Positions 43,340 to 53,699 of a stretch of 64,000 bases of DNA are shown here, in pieces; position 1 is the first letter of the stretch; every line of letters begins with the position of its first letter. Source of the DNA: Lepidostoma basale (taxonomy: Eukaryota; Arthropoda; Insecta; Trichoptera; Lepidostomatidae); contig JAHDVF020000898.1 in the NCBI GenBank assembly GCA_022606425.2, forward strand, positions 86,001-150,000, read 5' to 3'. Under the pieces are notes generated by a model. The model searched no databases, had not been told where the DNA came from, and saw nothing but the letters and a program-made list of their open reading frames with translations. The position numbers were made by a program, and so were the translations under genes.

Positions 43340-44200
43340 TTGTTATTTCTATACCATCTGATTGACTTTTATAACTTTTAGATAATTGATTCTCATTTAG
43401 GTGAACGCATTCCTATTTTTATTATAGTGAGTTACTGACTTGTTGTTTCAATTACAAAAATCGTAAACTGCTCATAACAATTTGTTAATACTGTAAATAT
43501 CACTAATTATGTATGTAGGTATTATATTGTATAATATACCGTTTAATACATACAAACACAATTATGACTTGAACAAAATTTACGAATATGATGAATTATC
43601 TTAAGTTAATAAAAACCACATTAAAATGGATAGATAAATAGTCGGATGCAGTTTTCGGCCGTTAGAAAAAATTCCGATATCTCAATGAAAATAATATATC
43701 CCAGTATGATGGCGATATTTATAGATATAGGATAGGGACGAGCAGTGCAAATCACAAGCGGTTGATCGGGAAACAATTTTAAGAGCTAAAGAATTAAAGA
43801 CTTACTCGCGGCTTCGGCTTCTGGAAAAAAGATTTTACGATTTAACTTATTTTAATTTCTTTGCTTATTATTTTATACGTCAATTATTTGATGATTAGCC
43901 CTCTTGAACAAGTTTCCAATGTCTTCAAATTATGGACCATTCTAATTAAAATGCGAAATCGTCTAAATAAATCTTCTTGAAAGATCAGTTTACTAATTTG
44001 ATCATTGGTACCTATAGGTGTTGTAATACAGCCCTGTGCTTACAAAGAATGTGACCTCCAGCGCTAACTGAAGTGGAAAAATTTCGGAGAGTTTTCCGCC
44101 CATCCGGCGAATAAGTCCCCGCACCCCTGGCCGGTGCTCCCTCTGCATGCAATAAGCAGACCCTATTCCTGCCCTAGGATATTGCGATAGAATGCTTTAA
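43340..44200. other. Spacer, nothing recognised
   Basis: A GC-richer patch at 44040-44190 has no coding signal. Confidence 0.35.
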
Positions 44201-44204
44201 TTAC

Positions 44205-44395
44205 ATTATCTGTCGCTCTTAACATCATTACAGTGCGAGCCAAATCATTGATTCTCGTGACATGTGATAGGTAGCTAATCTATCGCCATTTCACTGTCAC
44301 GTGAATTCTGCACCAGACCAAAGACAGTGTGACAATCACACTGCCATCGCCGGGAATCGAAACCGGGATCATCGGGGTGGCCACGAAGGTCGTCA
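44205..44395 (-). repeat. tRNA-derived SINE, copy 4 (A box lost)
   Basis: The minus strand has CGACCTTCGTGGCC, then, after an internal deletion of about 30 bp, CCCGGTTTCGATTCCCGGCG (B box with an insertion), GTGTGATTGTCACACTGTC, TTTGGTCTGGTGCAGAATTC and the tail ending in ATGTTAAGAGCGACAG. The A box has been removed by the deletion, so this copy could not be transcribed from its own promoter. Confidence 0.8.
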
Positions 44396-44495
44396 GTTGT
44401 TGTTTTGTTATGTACAATTGTTTTTTAAATAATTTATGGTTGTGTTTTTATTTTGTAAAACTCCGTTACAAATTGTAATGAAAACGTGATCTTTT

Positions 44496-44590
44496 TATTT
44501 GTTAAACTAACTAACTAACTAACCATCACGCCGTTTCCCCGAAAGGGTAGACAGAAAGAATGAACTGCAACACTTTAATCGATGCTGCAC
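44496..44590 (-). pseudogene. LINE A 3' end
   Basis: Read on the plus strand, it starts with four CTAA repeats (AACTAACTAACTAACCATCA), then CGCCGTTTCCCCGAAAGGGT, and AGACAGAAAGAATGAACTGC. It is the terminal tail and last codons of LINE A, followed by decayed sequence. Confidence 0.65.
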
Positions 44591-44694
44591 TCCATTCTTC
44601 TCTTTTCGCCAACGCGAGAGACGCGGTGTGATGGGTTGCGAACCTCATTGTTTTACTGAGATTTTTAATTTATGAATAAAAAATCTCTGTAAAA

Positions 44695-44840
44695 CCGATA
44701 AAACAACCTCATTCACGTATGAATGTAGAAGAGGCGCGAGAATTATGTCAGGATAGAATAGTTATGCGGTTCATACCCTCTGCCTAATCCTACTCTGTGG
44801 AAACGGCATGATGGTTAGTTAGTTAGGTAGTTAGTTCAGA
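44695..44840 (+). pseudogene. LINE A 3' end, opposite orientation
   Basis: The plus strand has GTAGAAGAGGCGCGAGAATT, ATGTCAGGATAGAATAGTTA, CTCTGCCTAATCC and GGAAACGGCATGATGGTTAG followed by TTAG repeats. It encodes the family end (EEARE.CQDR.V) and lies head-on to the copy at 44496-44590, so two 3' ends are arranged as an inverted pair about 100 bp apart. Confidence 0.65.
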
Positions 44841-45094
44841 ACAGAATTATGGCGCTCTATCCTCGGTGCCTATCCATGCGTGCTATGTACGTGCAGTTTG
44901 ATTTGTTGTTTCCTTTATCCGCTCATTGTTTCGGTCTGCAAATTTTATACAGAAGAGGTACATATCACAGCCAGGGGCGGCCGGTTGTTGGGGGTGGGGG
45001 CGGGGGCTGCGCGCCATTCCTAGCGTACATACGCAATACAATAATACAACTATTTCGACATTGCGCGTGGTTGCTCATTTTAGTTAAATTATAA

Positions 45095-45215
45095 AAGGAT
45101 ATGAAATAAAATGCAGAATTGAAGTTGCACGAGCTGCATTTAATAAAATGAGAACCTTCTTTTGCAACGAAAATCTTAATCTGAAACTCCGACAAAAAAT
45201 TATTAAAAAAGACGC
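45095..45215 (+). pseudogene. LINE B fragment (middle part)
   Basis: The plus-strand translation reads CRIEVARAAFNKMRTFFCN, then ENLNLKLRQKIIKK. This matches the LINE B region just after the reverse-transcriptase palm (EI..RI..A..AF.KM..L.C...L...LR...). The same stretch recurs at 46350-46440 with the near-identical DNA GCAGAATTGAAGTTG. The fragment is short and open. Confidence 0.65.
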
Positions 45216-46250
45216 TCTAAAAATCATACAATATATTATTATTATTATTTTGTATGTTTTTCATCTTTTTAATATGTATTTGTACTTATACATTTTTATA
45301 TTATTATTCACGTTTTCATTTTATAAGCATTGTGGAAATAAACGGTTATTTCATATTTGTAAGAAATAAATGTTAAAAATAAAATTCGTATTAAAAAATT
45401 CGCGGGGAAAGATAATATTCTTAAAATAACATTTTAAAGAATTTTGCTTCTTATATCAAACAACATTAATTAAAAGTTCTTTGATTACATTAAGCTTTAT
45501 TCACATAAGGTACAACATTATGGAAGAGCGTATCGTAGAACGGTACCAGTGCTTTTAAAATTATTCAGGTCATTTAATTTACATAGAAAAACATAAATAT
45601 ACTCGTATACAGGGATATTGGTTATTGAATACATTCCTTCTAGGAGATTTCCAATGAATTATGTCCCGTAAGGCATTATGCAAAAGTAAACCATTTTTGA
45701 GATAAAACGAATTAACGTTATATTTTAATTTATCGAGGTCAGGTGTTTTATAAATTAATAAAAAAAATTATTCGTTGGTCATAATCGAACTTCTTTTTTA
45801 AATTAGCGAACATAATAGGCATTCATTATCAAAACAAAAACTAAAACTGTCCGTTAGGAAATACCAGACGGAACATCAAACATTTTAATTATTTTAATTG
45901 ATAATTCCCAAAAGAACGGTGATTTAAAAAAAATCACTTACGAGTATACATTTTTCCGGCAGATTATTAAAAAAAAAACATCTACGTTTTTTATCAATCC
46001 AAAGAGGTTTTTGAAAGTTTAAGTACAACTCACAGTTCTTTAGACCTGTCTTTTAATTGACCGAGGCAGGTGTTGTGAATTGTTAAATTGTCGCTAAAAA
46101 CATTTTATTAATTTTTGTTTCAAATTTAAAACAAAAATTTCGAAGTAAAATAACAATAAAAATGTCTAGAACTCTTCAATCATAAACATAAGTTTTTATA
46201 AAATGAAATTAAAATTTTAATGTTTCATTAATTTAATTATTCTGCATCTC
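45216..46250. other. AT-rich spacer
   Basis: Nothing recognised. TACTCGTA occurs at 45600-45607 and TACGAGTA at 45939-45946. Confidence 0.4.
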
Positions 46251-46254
46251 TGCA

Positions 46255-46810
46255 ACTGAATGGCGCAAATGTTGAAATTGTCTACAATTTAAATACCTTG
46301 GCAACATTTTAACTAAAGCGCTTGACCTGGATATTGAAATAATGCAGAATTGAAGTTGTAAGAGCTGCATTTAATAAAAATGAGAACCTTAATTTGCAAC
46401 GATAATCTTAACCTGAAACTCCGACAAAGAATGATTAAATATTATATACTTGTATGGTCTGTTCTACGATATGGCTGTGAAACTTGGAATCTGAAAGTGA
46501 ATGTAATGAACCGGTTGGAGGCGTTATAGATGTAGATATACCGCAGAATGTTCCTTATACCGCGGACCGACAGGGTCAGTAATGTAGAGGTACTACCGAG
46601 AGCCAGAGCCAAAAGAGAGCTGTTGTCGATTGTGAAAGTTAGAAAGGTCGCATATTTGGGTCATGTGCCAAAGGGAGAAAAATACCACCTCCTTCGATTG
46701 ATATTAATGGGTAAAGTAGAAGTTCAGAACCTGTTCCAAGTGGCGCAGGACACAGATGCCTTTGGTGCAATGATCGTCAACGTTGGGGGGTACTGACGCT
46801 GCAAAGGGTG
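46255..46810 (+). pseudogene. LINE B C-terminal part, longest copy
   Basis: The plus strand reads FKYLGNIL, then ARAAFNKN region, LVWSVLRYGCETWN, NRLEAL, YRRMFLIPRTDRVSNVEV, RAKRELLSIVKVRKVAYLGH, VPKGEKYHLLRLI and VQNLFQVAQDTDAFGAM. This is the standard order for an abundant insect LINE: YLG, YG.ETW, WIYRRML.IPWT, Y.GH..R...Y.LL and the terminal A...A.....N. An internal part with the GRPR.SW motif is deleted between GKVE and VQNLF. Stops and frameshifts occur near 46345 and 46530. The last open frame (46548-46796) is only its shadowless end. Confidence 0.75.
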
Positions 46811-47495
46811 GCCCTTATTTTTTTAGCTTTGTTTATTTTTATGTCGCATCCCCTCAGTTTTTTTCGACTGGTTTATAACTAATCCCAGAAAAAAAATAGG
46901 TCATTCACAGGCTGTGAAGGTCGTCATTTATACAAAAAACACCGTTATTTCACAAATTTTATTTATGTTAATAAACTTAATAATATCATATATACACTAA
47001 AATATAGTTGTAAATAATCCAACAGCGCATAGGATTCACGAAAGGAAATTGGTTGTCGGGAAAACGTACCACGGCGCTTAAATATACTCGTAGCCAGTAG
47101 TGTGATGTCTACCTAATGAAGAAGTAGCACATAGTTTGTTAAAAATGGCGCAATTAGGTTATCTTAGAAACAAATAAAATATTCGGTACTAAATTACCTT
47201 CCAATTAACAAGTAGTTCAACCTTATTTGTTCACTACCATCCACTGGGTTCCATCCCTGGGAGGCTGCTTAGAGCAATAACTAGAACCATGAAGGTTGAC
47301 ATGCTTCAAATGATTATTTACGCTAACGGCTATGATTATCTTTTAGGAGTCCCTCAATTGGCTTCTTGTAGTGGAGACGACACGGCAGTAGCTTTTTACA
47401 CCTTGCTTGCTGGAAATGTTTTTTTTTATACAATGCAACCCTTGTGTTGTAACATCAGTGCGTCAAATATAGGAAGAATAAAAGGTGCTCTCATT
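46811..47495. other. Spacer, nothing recognised
   Basis: The open frame at 47289-47498 has no recognisable domain. TACTCGTA occurs at 47085-47092. Confidence 0.35.
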
Positions 47496-47499
47496 TAAT

Positions 47500-47660
47500 G
47501 AGAATGAAAACTGGGAAGAAATGGGCAGGACATGTCGCTATACAGGGAACAGATAGATGGGCATGGGAGAGTATTGACGTGAAGACCACGGGAGGGAAAA
47601 GGGAGCATCGGTCGACCCCACAATGGAAGGGCTGACGACCTAAATCCAGTCGGGGGCTGA
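47500..47660 (+). pseudogene. LINE D-like C-terminal fragment
   Basis: The plus-strand translation reads KTGKKWAGHVAIQGTDRWA, then GKREHRSTPQW. This fits the pattern KWAGHVAR.TD.RW, W.PR.GKR..GRP..RW of LINE D relatives. It is about 45 codons long, with a stop near 47635. Confidence 0.5.
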
Positions 47661-47681
47661 AGATAAATAATAGTCGTACAG

Positions 47682-48060
47682 ATTAACTAACCATCGCGCC
47701 ATTTCTCCGGAGGGGTAGGCAGAGAGGATGGATCGCCACAATGGCCTGTCCTGGCATACCTCTCGGGCTTCCTCTACATTCATACATCGCACCATGCATG
47801 TACGTCGATTAATCCGACTTCGAATGTGGCCGCCTTTTAGTAATTGATTAATTTGGTCATGTCATGTTTTCCTCGGTCGTTCTCGGCTTCTTTTCCCACT
47901 CACGCTGCTTGTGTACAACTTTTTAACCATTCTACTCTCATCCATTCGTTTCATATGTTCGAACCATCTCAGGGATCCTTTTTTAATTTTATTCATGATG
48001 CAGTCATCTGCCTTACATTTCTTTCTTATTTCATCTTCTTAGTAATCTCATTTCGTCTTT
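47682..48060 (-). pseudogene. LINE A C-terminal fragment
   Basis: Read on the plus strand, GATTAACTAACCATCGCGCC begins the tail, followed by GGGGTAGGCAGAGAGGATGG, CATACCTCTCGGGCTTCC, TTGATTAATTTGGTCATGTC, CACGCTGCTTGTGTACAAC and CATCCATTCGTTTCATATG. It is very close to the copy at 40449-40745 and extends it upstream by about 90 bp. On the minus strand it encodes the end of the LINE A protein. Confidence 0.75.
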
Positions 48061-48415
48061 CGATCTCAGTCGTACAGGATAGAGGAAACTGGAAAATGTT
48101 TGAAGAGGTCTACATCCCGAAATGGAGATATTAATGATGAATTTTTAACAGTATCGGTAAGGACATACAGTGGACATTTGCGATATCTATGTAACTAAAG
48201 AAATAGTGGCTGCAGCATATTCTGATGATACAACTCCCTTCAAATAAAAATTCAAGATGATCAGAGCATTTAAAGAAAATGAATCAACTACATAATTGTG
48301 GCTCCAAGCATCACTATTTTGATTTAAAGGAAATGATCGAATTAACACACAAATAACTATTTAACTTTGTGTCATAAATCATATCCAGTTTTTGCGGTTT
48401 ACACCATCGTTGGGT
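48061..48415. other. Spacer, nothing recognised
   Basis: No coding signal; immediately upstream of the LINE F copy and possibly its decayed 5' part. Confidence 0.35.
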
Positions 48416-49562
48416 TTTATTGTTCGTGATCCTGTGGAATCCTCTTCATGATTATCAACGTGGCCTTACATTACAACGTGGCCTTTTTCAGTCTTCAGCC
48501 TTTCACACCTCATCAGGGGTGCCACAAGGGTCTAATTTAGGACCATTGCTTTTCACGATATTCATAAATGATATTTCTAACGAAATAAAGTTTTCGAATT
48601 TTTTATTATTTGCTGATGACATAAAAGTTTTCTCTGAAATAGAGAATCCCTCAGATTGCTTGAAGCTTCAGTGTGACATTCAGAGCATAACCCAATGGAG
48701 TAAACGTAATAAATTATTCTTCAACGTCTCCAAGTGCTTTGTTATGTCATACACACGGGCATCGAAAACATTATACTTTCGCTATCTTATGGATGGGGTA
48801 CAGCTTGAAAGAGCTTCTACATCCAGAGATCTCGGTGTTCTGTTCGATTCTCAATTATCGTTCAATCTTCACATAGTTGCTCTATGTAATAGTTCCATTA
48901 AAATGCTTGGATTTGTTTTCAGGAATGCCAAGATATTTTCGAACACACAGGTACTTCGGGTGTTGTATAATTCCCTGGAAAGAAGTCGGCTGGAATATAG
49001 TTCCGTTATTTGGTCACCGCCTGGGATCCGATATTCTCTGATGGTGGAGCGAGGGCAGAAAAAATTTCTGCGCTTTCTTTACCTCAGGGAGCGCGGTTAT
49101 TACCCGTGGCTCTTTCCGACTGATTTCTTGCTAGGTATGCTAAGCTACCAATCATTGGAGAGAAGGAGGAACATTCACTTGGGAGTTCACTTCTTTCAGC
49201 TGATTGGCGGCCGTATACAGAACTCGGATGTCCTGAGTGATGTAGGTCTATTTGTCCCTGATAATTACCTTCGTCATTGTTTTATTTGCCACGCTGCAGA
49301 ACCAACCTGCCAATGGTAATGCCTGTGGGTAGGGCAATCTTATTGCTTAATCGGATCGCCTCGGAGGTCGACATATTTCGTGATAGTGTGAGTTGCCTCA
49401 GGGATGCAATATCAATGTTATGATTTTTTCTTACCCTTAAGCTTAATTTTTATTTTTTTAATGCTTCTCTGTTTATAATGTAATTGCAAACGATTTGGAA
49501 TTGTATGTCTGTAATGTTTGTGATTATTAGCAAAAATAAATGAAATGAAATAAATAAATGAA
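48380..49562 (+). mobile_element. LINE F, 5'-truncated (Jockey/CR1-like)
   Basis: The plus-strand element holds the reverse-transcriptase C-terminal half and a 3' region of about 240 bp that ends in a simple tail (ATGAAATGAAATAAATAAAT, near 49540). A second copy lies on the minus strand at 10780-11410. Confidence 0.75.
48420..49319 (+). CDS. LINE F reverse-transcriptase C-terminal half
   Basis: This is the longest uninterrupted reading frame on the plus strand, with 299 codons. It starts inside the palm of a reverse transcriptase: SSGVPQGSNLGPLLFTIFIN, then the catalytic LLFADDIKVFS (FADD instead of YADD), WSKRNKLFFNVSKC, the RDLGVLFDSQLSF motif, and VLYNSLERSRLEYSSVIWSP, which is the thumb region typical of Jockey, CR1 and related clades. 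The C-terminal part contains RGQKKFLRFL. The frame is open to TAA at 49317, but the upstream half of the protein is missing, so the ATG at 48420 is probably not a true start and the protein cannot be functional alone. Base composition is not unlike the surroundings. Confidence 0.75.
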   Translation: MFVILWNPLHDYQRGLTLQRGLFQSSAFHTSSGVPQGSNLGPLLFTIFINDISNEIKFSNFLLFADDIKVFSEIENPSDCLKLQCDIQSITQWSKRNKLFFNVSKCFVMSYTRASKTLYFRYLMDGVQLERASTSRDLGVLFDSQLSFNLHIVALCNSSIKMLGFVFRNAKIFSNTQVLRVLYNSLERSRLEYSSVIWSPPGIRYSLMVERGQKKFLRFLYLRERGYYPWLFPTDFLLGMLSYQSLERRRNIHLGVHFFQLIGGRIQNSDVLSDVGLFVPDNYLRHCFICHAAEPTCQW

Positions 49563-49805
49563 ATTAGTCAAAAATCTTAAATTTGTCAGTGAAATCGCAG
49601 GAGAAGGTGTGAATCTTATTAAATAATACAACAATATTGTAACACACGATGAGAAGCAAAAGTAATACTTATCGCAAGTCATACAAGACAATCGGAGCCA
49701 TTTTACACCTTGCTAAAAGCATTCATTGTAAAAAAATTATGTAACCTTTTACAGAGAAAAACAGAGTTTTAATTCCATAAAGAAGGTTGTAATTTTATTA
49801 TAATT
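49563..49805. other. AT-rich spacer between two elements
   Basis: Nothing recognised. Confidence 0.4.
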
Positions 49806-49810
49806 TTTAA

Positions 49811-50035
49811 GATAATCAAATGATTTTACTGAAATCTCTTGATGGAAGTTCATTTTAAATAATAATTAAATAAAACGATGTTTTTTAACTACTTCCACAT
49901 TTGTCTTTATTTAGACAGCGACCGGTTTCGCAAGGCTTGCTGGCATCGACAGCCTGGCGAAACCGGTCGCTGTCTAAATAAAGACAAAAGTGGAAGTAGT
50001 TAAAAAACATCGTTTTATTTAATTATTATTTATTA
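49811..50035. mobile_element. Foldback family 2, copy 1
   Basis: An outer segment (AATCAAATGATTTTACTGAA, TCTCTTGATGGAAGTTC) precedes a palindrome of about 170 bp (49861-50030). The minus-strand motif (49916-49952) reads CTGTCGATGCCAGCAAGCC, TTGC, GAAACCGGTC, where GCAAG and CTTGC can pair before GAAAC. The plus-strand half (GGCGAAACCGGTCGCTG) lacks part of the stem. The arms read AAAACGATGTTTTTTAACTA, then CTTCCAC..TTTGTCTTTATTT. A partner copy lies at 55190-55447. Confidence 0.7.
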
Positions 50036-50149
50036 CAATTTGTACTGTTGTACAGTCATTTAGAGCTTTATATGAATGGAATATCACATTGCGTTAATTA
50101 TTGAATTTTGCTTGGTTTTGTAAAATAGTATTTATTTTCTTTTTGATTG

Positions 50150-50760
50150 GAAACGGTCGAGCTACTTCGCCCGAATAGTATTATAACTCAGGGATGCACA
50201 CGCGTGCAATCGCCGCTACATAGGATAGGACGACTTTGTTCGGGAACGAAGCAAAGCGCGCAGTACGTACACTGCACCAATAAACTGGAGGCCGCGTGAC
50301 ATAGGACAGGCCATATCGAAAAATCGGGCCGCGATAGCAGTAATGGGGGCCGTAACTTGTTGAGTTTAGTGTGCAATATTGTCGCGCTAAATTATATAAC
50401 CCTGTCCCCGGCCCGCGATCGTATCTCGCCTTCGCGCTGGAGATGCCTGTGGTACGTTGCAATACTGTGATGATGTTATTTCTGCTCCTGCTCCCAGCAA
50501 GAGTATTATTAGTAGTTATAGCAGTATAATTATATCTGGCCGGTATTGATTGGATGTTGTGAAGCTGTAATGTGAATTTGTCCCCGCGGCGCCCCGCGGC
50601 ACCAGGCGCCCCCCGGATTTACAATACGACCCCAATACGTCCCCGGGTGTTTGATCACAGCCATTGCCTTACGTCGTGCCATTGAACATCCATGCCGGCA
50701 ACGAACCCGCGCATTATTTATCCGGCCCAACAAAAATCAGGGGCTTACAAATTCTTTTTA
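50150..50760. other. GC-rich non-coding island
   Basis: This block of about 600 bp is much GC-richer than its surroundings and has many CpG, for example CCGCGGCGCCCCGCGG near 50583, which is itself almost palindromic. Overlapping frames on the minus strand (50181-50462, 50530-50733) have no recognisable domain. It resembles a conserved regulatory or promoter region more than a gene, but neither can be proven here. Confidence 0.35.
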
Positions 50761-50764
50761 TTAC

Positions 50765-52145
50765 AAAACACTTTGACCTAATACCACCCAAGTACGGTAT
50801 AAAGAATTTGAGTTAGTTTTAATAAGAAAAGTTCGCAGAAGAAGAAGATGTAAAAATTCTCCGTATTTTATTTTAATTCAGTTGGAAGAATTTATTTAAA
50901 TGGTTTCTGGCAGAACGGATATACAGGCCTAGAGATGTAGAACAGAGAGCACAAATATAATAATACATGCGTATAGCTAGATTCAGTACATGTCACATCT
51001 TTATTTTAATGTTTTTGCTATTGCTTGCAATCGTACACAGCCTTGTTTAAAACAGTCGGTGAAAATGCTTGAGCAAGACGTGATGAATCAATAAAAAAAC
51101 CATTTACATTACACACAATGTATTATGTAAATATACCAAAATGATTGAAGGAAACGGTTGTTACCACGATGAAGTAGGGTTAAAACACTCTGTAGGTATA
51201 TACCTAACTAAGGTATGGTTATTATAATTGATCCCGGGGTATGATTTCGCTTGGATCTCAGTTTTTCAGATTATTTCATATGTATGAGTTTAAAATGTCT
51301 AACCACAAAGTGGGTGCTTTATTTGCTAAGTAGCACCATTCGAAGTATGACACTGAGAATATTATATGTCGAATTGACAAACGGGAATTGTTATAATTAA
51401 GGGTTGGTTAGTTAGCCCATTATCACGTAAACCACAGTAAAACGGTAACGATATTCTTATAATTCCTCATTATTTTATAAAAGCATATCCCACTAACAGT
51501 ACTCTCTCTTGCGGCTGTAGTCATAATATCCAAATGAGTACTTGCACAAAATCCGGTTTCGTTTTATTTGTTTTTCCCGATATGAGTTGTATTATAATAT
51601 CCGAATATTTCCTTCTTGCAAATAACATTTTATTTACCTGTTTTCTTCCGGAATAACTCATCGGACATCTTTATTTTTCTAAACAAAATAAAATATCGCT
51701 CGGCTACCGAAACGGGATACTCGATATTTCTATTGATGGGAGAGAACATAATGTAGCAGACGCTTATCTGATGACCCTGCTGTAAGAAGAGTGATCAATT
51801 GGAAGAGATGCGTGAAAATTCGAGTAGACATCTTGAATTATTTCCCGTGGCAGCATGGACCCACCGCGCAGGGCAAGGATATAGGTACATGCACCATACA
51901 TATATACATATATACATACACGTGATTAAACCGAAGGTTACAGATTTTATTCAAAATAGTTTTAGAACACTTAAATGTCAAGTCAAAATTGTGTGCGATG
52001 GAATTAATTCTGGAGAATTTCAATCGGAATATAATTTGTCTTCCATTCGTGAGTAATTTTATTAAAAGATTCCTCGGCATTCATCAAACCCGTTGGAAAG
52101 AAAGACAATACATGCCTGAATAATTTATGACGTACCAATCGTCTA
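50765..52145. other. AT-rich spacer
   Basis: No coding signal. A TATA/CATA repeat lies near 51895-51920 (ACATATATACATATATACAT). Confidence 0.4.
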
Positions 52146-52149
52146 TCAT

Positions 52150-52330
52150 TTATTATTACGGAGAAAAGGGTGGCACCTTCAAAGGGATTGTTGGGATTCT
52201 TGCGATCCATCACGGGCACCGGAAGAGCCCGCTCGAGGCGAACTGCCCGCGAGTGGCGACCTCGGCCTCCGCCCTCGGGGCCTCCTTACTCGGAGCCTTC
52301 GCCCGGGCCATAAAACTTAATGAAAATAGA
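52150..52330. other. GC-rich non-coding island
   Basis: A short GC-rich block contains AAAGGGTGGCACCTTCA, which recurs inverted near 61755, then CGGGCACCGGAAGAGCCCG, a near hairpin, and CCATAAAAC. It is open on the plus strand (52127-52423) but shows no recognisable domain. Confidence 0.35.
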
Positions 52331-52680
52331 ACACTGCTTCGTTTTATGTACTTTTTAATTGAATATCAACTTCAATTACTCTCAATACTAAAGTCGGGTT
52401 CTAAAATGGCCTTACAGCAATGAAAGAATGACGTAATGCGGTCTCATGATCAATAAACTAGTGATGCATAGTTTCAAAGTTCACAGCGGCGAAGAACAAC
52501 CATTATTTTATATTGTATGTGTACCTACTGTTTACGAATGCAATTGCAACATGAAGCGCATAGCAGCGGCTCGCCTGCCAGATGTCATGATCGGAGGAAC
52601 AGGTTCGCCCCGCTGTATATCAGTTGGCGAACTCCTGGGGCTAGGATTAACTAGAATTGACTGAATGCTCTGCATTGCAG

Positions 52681-52752
52681 GGCGACACCAGAGGCTGCTG
52701 CGGAGTCCACAGCGGCAGGAGTAGCCCCCTCCAAGGCGGAAGTCAACTGAAG
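52681..52752 (+). CDS. Candidate 72-nt exon
   Basis: A GC-rich stretch of 72 nt is bounded by TGCTCTGCATTGCAG on its left, an acceptor with a preceding branch-like TTGACTGA, and AAG/GTTAGT on its right, a good donor. It is open in two frames. Frame 1 gives 24 residues beginning GDTRGCCGVHSG and ending GSQLK, and its length divides by three. Frame 2 gives ATPEAAAESTAAGVAPSKAE and VN and then a stop, so it could be a terminal coding exon in that frame. No domain is recognised. Nothing else in the window joins to it, so its gene would have to extend beyond the window or across long introns. This is a prediction only. Confidence 0.35.
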
Positions 52753-52759
52753 GTTAGTG

Positions 52760-53620
52760 AATTGTTTCTCTCTGATCCAGCAATTTTATATTCATATTTT
52801 ATTTCATTCTACTAAACTAAAAAAATCGATTGAGGTGACGTCAAGAGTAACCTAAAACGCGTGTCCTGGCATTTGATAATGCCTTGAAATATAATAACAC
52901 TTGCAGAAAACTGACATCTTAATTCGTATTAATTGTTTAATACGGATTGTAGAAGCAACAATATGGTAAATACTCGTAGTATTGATATTCGAATGTGGAA
53001 TGTTTGTGTCACTTTGTATTCCAGATACGATTATTTATCCTGTCTCACAGCGAGAGCGGAACATTCCTTGCGACTGTCATGATATACCTACTTGGTTGGC
53101 GCGTGTGTATTAACATGTTTGCAAATTTGTCTGTAAAATGTGTACGGCGCTGTAACTTGCTGCTCTGTGTTATGCTCAAATATTCATCCTCATCCCCGGC
53201 GACAGGCTGATTCTGGCACGTTTTCGATTTATATTCCTCTAGACATTGCAGCGCGACAGAGGTAAGTTTTTCTCAGCATACAGGGTCTCAGCATATCGTT
53301 TGTTATATGTATTATGTATGTAAATATATTCATCACTATTTATTTAAATTCTATGACGTATCTTTATTAATTTATGCAACTTGGCACTTGTTGAGATATT
53401 TAGTTCTTTAGATCTCTCTCGCTGCCCCTCGAGCAGTGACTGCTAGGTACACACTTTGAGAGTCTGGATTGTGGTGTCATGGTCACGTGTTGTGATTTTC
53501 GGATATTATATATGGATTATTATTTTCCAATACTATTTACTGTCGTAATTTGAAGGGCCACACTAAGATTGTCGAAATCAAAATGCTACTGAACGAACCC
53601 AATGCAAAGCATAGAAGGTT
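52760..53620. other. Spacer with one microexon-like signal
   Basis: No recognised gene. At 53237-53267 the sequence CCTCTAGACATTGCAG / CGCGACAGAG / GTAAGT has the form of an acceptor, a 10-nt microexon (53252-53261) and a strong donor. TACTCGTA occurs at 52971-52978. A decayed fragment of foldback family 1 lies near 52866 (GCATTTGATAATGCC). Confidence 0.35.
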
Positions 53621-53627
53621 ACCCATC

Positions 53628-53690
53628 AATTACCTGAATCTGTTATAGAACGCAGCGGTGCCCTTTCGTCAGCTTCGCTCATAATTGTCG
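53628..53690 (+). repeat. Structured short repeat, hairpin-only copy 3
   Basis: The hairpin reads GAATCTG ... CGCAGCGGTG ... CAGCTTC, with TTATAG and CTTTCGT as in copies 1 and 2. The outer stem has one mismatch (GAATCTG against CAGCTTC). The parts downstream (CCTAGGCCC and GGGACTTACG) are absent. Confidence 0.55.
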
Positions 53691-53699
53691 CTACTCGCG

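Noticed and set aside
44496..44520. Telomeric repeats
   Set aside because: The repeated unit is TTAG and not TTAGG, the runs are only four or five units long, and they are always attached to a LINE A 3' end.
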